Source: Anaerolineales bacterium | GTDB lineage: Bacteria > Chloroflexota > Anaerolineae > Anaerolineales > Villigracilaceae | Length of the DNA stretch: 5,550 bases | Direction: 5' to 3' | Assembly (NCBI GenBank): GCA_016928525.1 | Contig: JAFGKO010000382.1 | Coordinates: forward strand, 1-5,550 | Shown here: piece by piece, positions 1 through 5,066 of the stretch | How positions within the stretch are numbered: the first letter of the stretch is position 1 | Layout: every line of letters begins with the position of its first letter | The notes under the pieces: model-generated | What the model was told of the DNA's origin: nothing | Databases searched by the model: none | The model's input: only the letters and a program-made list of their open reading frames with translations | Position numbers and translations under genes: made by a program

Positions 1-756
1 CAGTTTTGTGCTGCGTGTCACTTCGGCGTCTTCTGGGATACGGTCGTGTATAACTCGTATGGCGAATGGCTCGACAGTCCCTACAGCGATCCCAGGAACG
101 GAAAAACCTGCCAGGACTGTCACATGCCATCCCCGTCAATTCTGGACGGAGAGATGCTCACCAATGTCGCGCCGGACACAGGCGGCGTGGAACGCAACCC
201 GCTCGCCATCCACGCCCACACCCAGCCCGGCGCAGCGGACCATACCTTGCTGCAAAACACTGCCGAACTGGATGTAACAGCTATGCGCGACGGTGATCAC
301 CTCATCGTGGACGTGGCAGTAACGAATGTGGCGGCGGGCCATCACATCCCCACCGACTCGCCAATGCGCCAGATTTTCTTGATCGTCACGGCGACCGATG
401 AACAGGCGCAGCCACTCGTATTGCAGGAAGGGTCGACGCTGCCGGACTGGGCTGGCAATCTTGAAGGCAGACCAGGCGCATATTTCGCCAAAATCCTGCA
501 GGAGATCTGGACCGAGATTCAGCCCAGTGGCGCGTATTGGAATCCAACACGCATTGTAGAAGATACGCGACTGCCTGCACTGGCAACGCACGCATCGAGT
601 TATGAGTTTGTCATTCCAGCAGAAGCGGAGGGGGGTACGGTTGAAGTCCGACTCGTTTTCAGACGCGCGTTCTATGATCTGATGATGCAAAAAGGTTGGG
701 ACAACCCAGACATTCTGATGGAGCAGGTCGTCGTTGAGATGTCGTTCGATGATTAG
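1..756 (+). CDS. multiheme c-type cytochrome, C-terminal part (5' end outside window)
   Basis: The frame is open from the first base and ends at TAG 754-756, giving 251 residues of a longer protein. Two haem-binding CxxCH motifs are visible: CAACH at residues 3-7 and CQDCH at 37-41, the second followed by MP as is common in multiheme cytochromes. Histidines at about residues 70-82 could be distal haem ligands. From about residue 90 there is a beta-rich domain containing NVAAGHHIPTD (residues 109-119), a motif I associate with C-terminal domains of multiheme cytochromes in respiratory electron transfer. The protein should be exported and act outside the cytoplasmic membrane. The signal peptide and other haem sites would lie upstream, so the total haem count and the partner enzyme are unknown. 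An internal ATG at 46 is not the start, because the first CxxCH lies before it. Class is secure; exact family is not. Confidence 0.88.
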   Translation, partial: QFCAACHFGVFWDTVVYNSYGEWLDSPYSDPRNGKTCQDCHMPSPSILDGEMLTNVAPDTGGVERNPLAIHAHTQPGAADHTLLQNTAELDVTAMRDGDHLIVDVAVTNVAAGHHIPTDSPMRQIFLIVTATDEQAQPLVLQEGSTLPDWAGNLEGRPGAYFAKILQEIWTEIQPSGAYWNPTRIVEDTRLPALATHASSYEFVIPAEAEGGTVEVRLVFRRAFYDLMMQKGWDNPDILMEQVVVEMSFDD

Positions 757-760
757 GCCC

Positions 761-790
761 AGAGGCAAGCGGGTCTCTTTGCTTTTCGTT
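761..790 (+). terminator. weak candidate terminator after the cytochrome gene
   Basis: Shortly after the cytochrome stop, AGAG (761-764) can pair with CTCT (775-778), or alternatively GCAA (765-768) with TTGC (779-782). A T-rich run follows to about 790. Either stem is only about 4 bp, so this is a weak intrinsic-terminator candidate. It lies where the plus-strand cytochrome gene and the minus-strand genes converge. Nothing else convincing is seen in 757-931. Confidence 0.22.
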
Positions 791-931
791 ATTCAGGACT
801 AAGTCTCACTGATAAGATATGATCCATTGGTGCGCCTGTTTCACATAGATATAAGGCAGAATGGCGGGAGCTAGGAGGGGTACTACTTTCGCCATTTTCC
901 TCGTCATATTGGATTCGAATAACTAACGGCG

Positions 932-1069
932 TCAAGGCTTGTTGAAGCTCTGCTTGTTGCGACGCCGTTTCGCCTTTTGACGGCAAGCATTCGAACAATA
1001 GACTCTACGCCGACCTCCTAACTCTGATGGTACTGGCAGCTCCATTTCGCAAACCGCGTAGTACTTCAC
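932..1069 (-). CDS. small zinc-ribbon-like protein, 45 aa
   Basis: This short frame starts at GTG 1069-1067 and stops at TGA 934-932. The start overlaps the stop of the upstream membrane gene as GTGA (1066-1069), a classic arrangement for translational coupling. The product has Cys7, a GGRRR stretch (18-22), then YCSNACRQKAKRRR (24-37). The block R-x-YCS-x2-CRQ-x-A-x-R-x-R is typical of a very common class of small bacterial zinc-ribbon proteins that usually start C-x2-C. Here the position three residues before Cys7 is Tyr4, so only three cysteines remain and metal binding may be altered. The basic tail (RQKAKRRRNK) suggests nucleic-acid contact. An in-frame TGA lies upstream at about 1152, and no ATG lies between it and the GTG, which supports this start. 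No function is assigned. Confidence 0.62.
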   Translation of the reverse strand: MKYYAVCEMELPVPSELGGRRRVYCSNACRQKAKRRRNKQSFNKP

Positions 1070-1788
1070 GCGTCGACGGTACTCACTTTTGGGGAGTTGC
1101 CATTTCGATGGGCAAGTTGCAGACTCATATCCGAAAATGGTGTCTCGATTAGCGTTTCATCTTGATCCGGTTGCCGGTACCACAAATCAGCCTCCATTTC
1201 TCGCGTCACAGCAAGACGCCAGTCGTCCCGAGTCATTTGGCTAAGCATTTCCTGGCGGCGATTGTTAGCCTTGCGCAACGCATCGCGCAAGGCATTCGCG
1301 TAGAATTGTAACCAGTGTGGATACCCTTCTGGATTGGCAGTGGCGACTTGCCAGTCGGTCAACGCAACCTGATATGCCTGCTCATTGGCATGGCGCATTT
1401 CGATGGCTCCGAGCACTTGCTCTTTAAGTACATAAGCAGTCGAAAGCACCAAAAGCGGCGGTGCCATCGACTCAAGCCAGGCGAAAGGGCTTTCAGTGTG
1501 CCCAATCAGGCTAACTTGGACATTGCCCACCAAGGCCAAAATTGTGGAGGTCGCCATCGAGCCATACAAGAGTCTACGAGATGATCTGGAGGTCCCCAGG
1601 GTAGCCAGAGCCAGCGAGAACACGACCTGACCGACTTCGGCGGACAGCACCGTCGCAAGTCCGACCGCGGTCATGGCAACGCTGCTGGATACAGACTGGC
1701 CAAAGGTTTGGGAGCCGATCACGTAGAGGCGAATAGCTGATGGCGTGAAAGCTGCCAACAACAGCACAAGACATAAACCAGAAATCAA
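1066..1788 (-). CDS. four-helix membrane protein with cytoplasmic tail, probably 5'-truncated
   Basis: The product is 240 residues from a TTG at 1788. Hydrophobic segments lie at about residues 3-24, 36-64, 74-96 and 107-128, followed by a soluble, charged helical tail (about 130-205, with QAYQVALTDWQ and DDWRLAVTREMEADLWY) and a disordered end. I do not recognise the family. Four helices plus a charged tail recalls membrane proteins of phages and conjugative elements, but that is only a resemblance in layout. The frame stays open upstream of the TTG for 14 more native codons (to 1830) and then into the end of the insertion sequence. The TTG lacks a clear ribosome binding site. The insertion has therefore probably removed the original start, and the gene may be a remnant. 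It is coupled to the zinc-ribbon gene by a 4-base overlap. Confidence 0.55.
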   Translation of the reverse strand: MISGLCLVLLLAAFTPSAIRLYVIGSQTFGQSVSSSVAMTAVGLATVLSAEVGQVVFSLALATLGTSRSSRRLLYGSMATSTILALVGNVQVSLIGHTESPFAWLESMAPPLLVLSTAYVLKEQVLGAIEMRHANEQAYQVALTDWQVATANPEGYPHWLQFYANALRDALRKANNRRQEMLSQMTRDDWRLAVTREMEADLWYRQPDQDETLIETPFSDMSLQLAHRNGNSPKVSTVDA

Positions 1789-1831
1789 GCGCGTGATCGC
1801 TGGCGGGTATTTCGAAATCGTAGTGTAAGTG

Positions 1832-1849
1832 CATTGGTCACAAGTTAAG
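1832..1849 (+). repeat. left terminal inverted repeat of the IS4-family element
   Basis: CATTGGTCACAAGTTAAG, a perfect inverted match to 3251-3268. Identity stops sharply on both sides, so the 18 bp define the element ends. The stop codon of the transposase (1845-1847) lies within it. Confidence 0.92.
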
Positions 1850-3164
1850 CCATTCCAGGAATTGTCAAGGGCGGCAAAGGCAAGGGTGAACGATTTTTTG
1901 AAGGCCGCTTGTGCTTGACCAGGCCGAACAACTTCGCATGAGTCGCAAAATAAGCGGCGATATCGGTGGTTTCGCCCCGATGGTAGGCTTGGGCGAAAAA
2001 GTACAGGCTGCGATAGACCATTTCCATCGAGATGGCGGCAAAGGGTTGCCGCAGCGCCTCGGCAACCTGAACGGTGAGATCGACCAAAACCGCATACAAC
2101 AACCAGGTAGCCCAGCGTTGGAGTTCAACCGCATTTTGCGCCCCGCACCAGAAATAAGCCAATCCCAAGAGGCGCTTGACAATATTGTAGGCGTCCTCAA
2201 TGCGCCAACGCTGCCAATAGAGGGTGACCACATACGCGGCTGGAAGTTGAACGGGGTCCAGTTCATTGGTCAGATAGCGATACCAGGTGCCCCGATACAA
2301 CACCTCAAGCAAGCGCACCAACTGCCGATCATCACCCTGGCCGATCCAGACGGTCTGGTCATGCACGTTGGCGGTGCGGCACAGGACCTGATCCACCGTG
2401 AAACGCAGGTTCTTTTTGGCGCGCGTGATGAAGGTGACTTGTTCGCGCGTGAGCCGGGCAAAGACGCTGAAGTTGGTGTAGCCCAGGTCAAAGACCAGCA
2501 GCGCTCCGGCACACAGCGCTCCGACAATTCGATCCCAGAATTGCTGGTCATGGGTTTGAGCGTCGGCTTCGTACCAAATCTGCACCGGCAGCCGCGAACA
2601 CAGGTCCAACAGGGCGGTCATCTTGCCTGCCAACGGGTGCTGCTCCAGGTCTTTGAGCAGTCCGGTTTTGCGCATCAACGCATCCAACGTCGAACCGTCA
2701 CACACCGCCACCTGGCGATACCGGGCTTGCGCCCAGGCGATTTCGGGGGGCAACGGGCGCTCGCGCTGCTGCCATGCACGGTGCAGTTCGGGCAGAACCT
2801 GCTGCCATACACCCTGAAACAACTCGGCGGGCAGACTCGTCAACCGCGCTGTGAGCGCCTGCTGGCTCACTTTGAGCGGCGGTACCCACAACACCACTTC
2901 GGTTTGCACCACCCGCACCAGATCACATACTCCACCGATTTGTCGCCAGATCATGCTCAGCACCAGACCCACCATGATAGGCAGCGTCAAGGTGCGTTCG
3001 CGCAGTCCCAACTGATGAAAATGTGCCACCTGGTTCAGCGTCGCTGGATGGATGATTTCCGTCAAGCGCGCTTTCACTTCTTCATCCGGCGGGGCCGCCG
3101 GGGAATGTTTGCTGCGGTCTCGTTGGATCGCTCGGGCATGGCGTACCGAACTGCTTTTTTTCAT
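1845..3164 (-). CDS. IS4-family DDE transposase, 439 aa
   Basis: It catalyses cut-and-paste movement of the surrounding insertion sequence through an RNase H-like DDE core. The first catalytic aspartate is in VAVCDGSTLDAL (Asp156), the second in VFDLGYTNF (Asp226). The glutamate lies in YWQRWRIEDAYNIVK (316-330), an exact Y-x2-R-x3-E-x6-K signature of IS4 transposases (Y316, R319, E323, K330). A basic, disordered N-terminus (1-25) precedes the helical DNA-binding part. The insertion domain between Asp226 and Glu323 is beta-rich, as expected for the family. The length is normal and there is no frameshift, so the enzyme may be active. The start is ATG 3164-3162, downstream of a good sigma-70-like promoter at 3200-3229. 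The C-terminus ends in a proline-rich stretch and the stop lies in the left inverted repeat. Confidence 0.95.
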   Translation of the reverse strand: MKKSSSVRHARAIQRDRSKHSPAAPPDEEVKARLTEIIHPATLNQVAHFHQLGLRERTLTLPIMVGLVLSMIWRQIGGVCDLVRVVQTEVVLWVPPLKVSQQALTARLTSLPAELFQGVWQQVLPELHRAWQQRERPLPPEIAWAQARYRQVAVCDGSTLDALMRKTGLLKDLEQHPLAGKMTALLDLCSRLPVQIWYEADAQTHDQQFWDRIVGALCAGALLVFDLGYTNFSVFARLTREQVTFITRAKKNLRFTVDQVLCRTANVHDQTVWIGQGDDRQLVRLLEVLYRGTWYRYLTNELDPVQLPAAYVVTLYWQRWRIEDAYNIVKRLLGLAYFWCGAQNAVELQRWATWLLYAVLVDLTVQVAEALRQPFAAISMEMVYRSLYFFAQAYHRGETTDIAAYFATHAKLFGLVKHKRPSKNRSPLPLPPLTIPGMA

Positions 3165-3199
3165 GGCGGCTCGCGCTCTTCTCTTTCGACGATGGCGCT

Positions 3200-3229
3200 A
3201 TTCTACAGTTCTTTTTCTCGCGTTGTCAG
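3200..3229 (-). promoter_or_regulatory. promoter of the IS transposase
   Basis: On the minus strand, CTGACA (3229-3224) is separated by 18 bases from TAGAAT (3205-3200). Each hexamer differs by one base from the sigma-70 consensus. The pair lies inside the element, about 35 bases upstream of the transposase ATG, so the insertion carries its own promoter. Confidence 0.5.
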
Positions 3230-3250
3230 ACTTGACTTCGCCGACTTTTT

Positions 3251-3268
3251 CTTAACTTGTGACCAATG
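3251..3268 (-). repeat. right terminal inverted repeat of the IS4-family element
   Basis: Reads CTTAACTTGTGACCAATG on the plus strand, the exact reverse complement of 1832-1849. It marks the transposase-proximal 5' end of the element. Confidence 0.92.
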
Positions 3269-3313
3269 GGCTTAGGCCGCTATCGTTCGTTTATAACCCA
3301 TAGATAGGGTAAT

Positions 3314-3375
3314 ACTGACTCACTGACAACTGACAGTTCGAATTGTCAGTTATCGGTTGTCAGTTTTACTGACAA
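3314..3375. promoter_or_regulatory. cluster of ACTGACAA boxes: likely operator region of the HU-like gene
   Basis: An 8-base box recurs in both orientations: ACTGACTC (3314-3321, variant), ACTGACAA (3322-3329), AACTGACAG (3328-3336, variant), TTGTCAGT (3343-3350), TTGTCAGT (3357-3364) and ACTGACAA (3368-3375). Two palindromes result. One is AACTGACA-GTTCGAAT-TGTCAGTT (3328-3351), a 24-bp dyad with one mismatched pair. The other is a perfect TTGTCAGT-TTT-ACTGACAA (3357-3375). The second ends 13 bases before the ribosome binding site, so it could act as an operator or as a leader hairpin in the mRNA. A repressor, possibly the HU-like protein itself, is a plausible binder. No clean -35/-10 pair could be fixed; TAATAC at 3310-3315 is a possible -10 element. 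Confidence 0.6.
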
Positions 3376-3388
3376 TTCTCAAGACAAA

Positions 3389-3394
3389 GAGGAG
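3389..3394 (+). promoter_or_regulatory. ribosome binding site of the HU-like gene
   Basis: GAGGAG lies 8 bases before GTG 3403, a strong Shine-Dalgarno match at ideal spacing. It decides the GTG start of this gene. Confidence 0.8.
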
Positions 3395-3402
3395 AAATCA
3401 CG

Positions 3403-3714
3403 GTGAAGCACACCGATAGGGTAGCCCTAGTGGCTCGTCAGAAACGATCTCTCACCCAGAAACTTGTCCGTGAGGCAGTCGAACGTTACTTCGAGGTGTT
3501 GGCTGAGGAAATCGCGCAAGGTGAGCAGGTTGAGTTGTATGGGATCGGGAAAATCCAGGTCAGCCGCGAGCAAGGACACGGCACCCTGCAAGCGATTGGC
3601 CCAGGTGGCACGCGCATCCCGCGCAAAGCCAGTTTTCGACTACGGAATCGTCTGCGACTATTTGAGGCGTTCCGCCAACGTTGCCATGAGCAGCAGCGGG
3701 ATCACGTTCCATAA
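3403..3714 (+). CDS. HU/IHF-family DNA-binding protein, 103 aa
   Basis: Nucleoid-type proteins of this family dimerise and bend DNA. Helical residues 16-40 (LTQKLVREAVERYFEVLAEEIAQG) are followed by VELYGIGKIQVSREQGHG (43-60), which matches the conserved HU turn V-x-L-x-G-(F/I)-G-x-(F/I)-x-V-x-x-R. IPRKASFRLRNRLRLFEAF (72-90) matches the I-P-x(4)-F segment and C-terminal helix. The usual arm motif G-R-N-P is absent, replaced by GHGTLQAIGPGG (58-69), so DNA contacts may differ from canonical HU. The length is slightly above the usual 90 or so, owing to a basic N-terminal extension (MKHTDRVALVARQKRS) and a hydrophilic tail. GTG is the start, fixed by the GAGGAG ribosome binding site. The gene stands alone behind a repeat-rich control region and converges with the P-loop gene. 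Confidence 0.85.
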   Translation: MKHTDRVALVARQKRSLTQKLVREAVERYFEVLAEEIAQGEQVELYGIGKIQVSREQGHGTLQAIGPGGTRIPRKASFRLRNRLRLFEAFRQRCHEQQRDHVP

Positions 3715-3763
3715 CATCCCGCAACGCGCCCACAACGTGGTGATCGGAGGATTTGGACGAAAC

Positions 3764-3797
3764 TCAGGACATGGCAGTAGTGGTTACCATGTCCTGA
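3764..3797. terminator. hairpin between convergent genes, candidate bidirectional terminator
   Basis: TCAGGACATGG (3764-3774) and CCATGTCCTGA (3787-3797) form a perfect 11-bp stem with a 12-base loop. An outer pairing of GGTGAT (3739-3744) with ATCACC (3801-3806) is also possible. It lies exactly between the HU-like stop and the P-loop gene stop. Neither side has a strong T run, so it is not a textbook intrinsic terminator. Position and stem strength argue for a role in ending or stabilising both transcripts. Confidence 0.42.
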
Positions 3798-3801
3798 ATT
3801 A

Positions 3802-4389
3802 TCACCCGACGAAATCTTGGAGAATGCGTTTTGCTTCAGAAGACTTTGCCAGCCAGTTGTGTCCATCATTATCCAGGCGAAAATAACGCGGATGCCCACT
3901 CCACGCCTGTTCCAGCAAGCGATCCAGCCTGATCGCTTGCTCTAGCGTTTCGGGACGGTGAGCATCCGGCCAGCGCTTGTAGTAATCCGGTGCCCCATCT
4001 GCTGCGGTGACCAGATGAATCACCGCCGCGTATCGCCGGTAAAGATCTTCGCGGCACATCTCCGTGTATGTGTAAAACTCATCTTCGGGCCAGCCGCGAT
4101 CCAGCCAGTAGGCCAGCGGATCCAGGCTGCCTCGGTGACAGAGAATCAGGCGGCGATCCTCCATCTCCAAAGCACGTTTCAGCCCATCTTCCAGCGCCAT
4201 TTGCAGGTGCACCATCACCCGTTGGAATAGCTTTTCACGCGGCGAGATATAGATATCGCGCATCAACGAGATCGCTTCGGGCAGGGCAGCGATCCGCCCT
4301 GTACACTGCGGATCATGCGCCAGCTCGTTGATTAGGGTGGTTTTGCCCCCGCCGGGGCCGCCGGTGAGGACGATGGGGCCACGGCTCAT
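3802..4389 (-). CDS. P-loop NTPase/kinase, AAA_28-like, 195 aa
   Basis: The start ATG (4389-4387) opens directly on IVLTGGPGGGKTTLINEL. The Walker A motif is at residues 10-17 (G-x4-G-K-T). Glu38 in LPEAISLM follows at the place where related nucleotide kinases carry a conserved glutamate. CHRGSLDPLAYW (84-95) corresponds to the D-R-G-x2-D-x3-Y motif of AAA_28 (NadR/Ttd14-like) proteins, but the first aspartate is His85. An IHLV strand (124-127) is followed by a helical lid region with HRPETLEQAIRLDRLLEQAW (144-163), also typical of the family. It is a soluble cytoplasmic protein that binds and probably hydrolyses ATP or GTP; the substrate is unknown. The frame is open farther upstream, but that part reads through the HEAT gene in another frame and is not coding. 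The start lies 10 bases after the HEAT-B stop, with no strong ribosome binding site, suggesting coupled translation. Confidence 0.85.
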   Translation of the reverse strand: MSRGPIVLTGGPGGGKTTLINELAHDPQCTGRIAALPEAISLMRDIYISPREKLFQRVMVHLQMALEDGLKRALEMEDRRLILCHRGSLDPLAYWLDRGWPEDEFYTYTEMCREDLYRRYAAVIHLVTAADGAPDYYKRWPDAHRPETLEQAIRLDRLLEQAWSGHPRYFRLDNDGHNWLAKSSEAKRILQDFVG

Positions 4390-4399
4390 GCCAACATAG

Positions 4400-4858
4400 C
4401 TAAAAGGAAAAGTTGACGCCAATGCCTTCGTCCAAGTGAGAACTGTCCAAACAACTATCAGAACGATGATCAGTATTCCTAGCCGAAATTCGCTGTTTTT
4501 TAGAAAGTATTGCCTGCCGCAGATCTGAAGACAAACCAGGCTGTTTGTAGAATTCCACCAGCACCTCCGCCGCGGCTTTGCGCACGTCCCCATCTCTATC
4601 CGTGAGGGCAGCGATGAGGGGTTCCACGGCACGGGCATCCCTGACCTGCCCCAGCAACTCGGCGGTAGCTTGCTGCACACTCGCATCCTTCTCATAGCCT
4701 AATACATTGATCCGGCCCTTCACATCGCGCTGGCCTTCATTTTTACGATATTGGGTGGTCAACCAAAGAGTGGCATTTTTGTCTTCAACTTCTCGACATC
4801 CGGTGGTCCGAACAATCCTTGTAAGAATGACACGGCAGCAACTCCTCAGGTTATACAT
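4400..4858 (-). CDS. short HEAT-repeat protein (HEAT-B) with GIGV-type tail
   Basis: The product is 152 residues from ATG 4858. HEAT-like helical repeats are limited to about residues 58-104 ([43 protein letters not shown]). They are followed by a linker (VEFYKQPGLSSDLRQAILSKKQRI) and a tail ending SSHLDEGIGVNFSF. Linker and tail align with those of HEAT-A: YK, then L, then R..I, RI and TD, ending GIGV-x-F. HEAT repeats are protein-interaction solenoids. With only about one and a half repeats this copy looks shortened. Residues 1-55 resemble nothing I know and may be read through a recombination joint. A later start is possible, for example GTG at residue 46 (DVKG), which has GAAGG 10 bases upstream. 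The gene directly precedes the intact P-loop gene. Confidence 0.6.
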   Translation of the reverse strand: MYNLRSCCRVILTRIVRTTGCREVEDKNATLWLTTQYRKNEGQRDVKGRINVLGYEKDASVQQATAELLGQVRDARAVEPLIAALTDRDGDVRKAAAEVLVEFYKQPGLSSDLRQAILSKKQRISARNTDHRSDSCLDSSHLDEGIGVNFSF

Positions 4859-4913
4859 GGCAAACGGGACTCCACGGCGGGTGGCATCTCCCAGAGAAAA
4901 GGTCCGCCGACTA
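4859..4913 (-). other. joint between broken P-loop fragment and HEAT-B
   Basis: This short stretch lies where the rest of the first P-loop gene should be. After the TGA at 4914-4916 no sequence resembling the remaining 150 or so residues of the intact copy can be seen before the HEAT-B frame opens. I take it as the scar of a deletion that joined the start of one cassette to the middle of the next. Confidence 0.35.
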
Positions 4914-5042
4914 TCACCACTCCACTCTCATGCCCAATGCTTCCAGCGTACCGAATTGTCCGTCTGGATTGGGCTGACATTCTTCGATCAGCGTTGTTTT
5001 GCCCACGCCGGAGCCACCTGTCAGGACAATGACCGATCTCAT
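4914..5042 (-). pseudogene. truncated P-loop protein, N-terminal 42 aa only
   Basis: ATG 5042-5040 opens a frame reading MRSVIVLTGGSGVGKTTLIE and ends at TGA 4914-4916. It aligns with the start of the intact P-loop protein: IVLTGG-x-G-x-GKTTLI is shared, and TLEALGM matches AALPEAISLM at the same distance. Walker A is complete (residues 9-17), but everything after residue 42 is missing, including the D-R-G-like motif and lid, so it cannot be a working kinase. It begins 24 bases after the HEAT-A stop, with GGGA 8 bases before the ATG, the same gene order as the intact pair. It is the remnant of a second HEAT/P-loop cassette. A tiny expressed peptide is possible but less likely. Confidence 0.65.
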
Positions 5043-5066
5043 TTTGACATTCCCAACCTTCGCCGA

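Larger units (their letters stand above)
1832..3268 (-). mobile_element. IS4-family insertion sequence, complete, 1437 bp
   Basis: The element is bounded by perfect 18-bp terminal inverted repeats and carries one intact DDE transposase with the YREK signature that defines the IS4 family. Its single gene fills almost the whole length, and the transposase stop codon lies inside the left inverted repeat. The flanks do not match: bases ending at 1831 (GTGTAAGTG) and beginning at 3269 (GGCTTAGGC) share no direct duplication of the 4-12 bp usual for IS4-related elements. This suggests later rearrangement, recombination between copies, or decay. The element separates a truncated membrane gene from an unrelated control region. 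Confidence 0.9.

Noticed and set aside
136..768. A 210-codon open frame antisense to the cytochrome.
   Set aside because: The plus strand carries two CxxCH motifs and a recognisable C-terminal domain in one frame; the antisense product shows no motif.
789..998. A 69-codon minus-strand frame (MFECLPSKGETASQQAELQQ...).
   Set aside because: It starts at TTG, overlaps the zinc-ribbon frame by about 67 bases and has no recognisable motif. It could still be a real gene in the same operon, so the rejection is not firm.
1911..3275. A 454-codon open frame antisense to the transposase.
   Set aside because: It is the antisense shadow of an intact IS4 transposase with all catalytic residues, and its translation shows no recognisable domain.
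1820..3280. Target-site duplication flanking the insertion sequence.
   Set aside because: Comparing 4 to 12 bases ending at 1831 with those starting at 3269 shows no convincing match (GTGTAAGTG against GGCTTAGGC).
3314..3375. CRISPR-like array.
   Set aside because: The boxes are only 8 bases, occur in both orientations and lack uniform spacers; an operator cluster fits better.
4390..4695. N-terminal extension of the P-loop frame with an apparent membrane segment (LGILIIVLIVVWTVL).
   Set aside because: It overlaps the HEAT-B tail in another frame. The HEAT-B frame shows clear repeats and a tail shared with HEAT-A, and the truncated P-loop paralogue starts at the equivalent ATG, so the hydrophobic stretch is a shadow.
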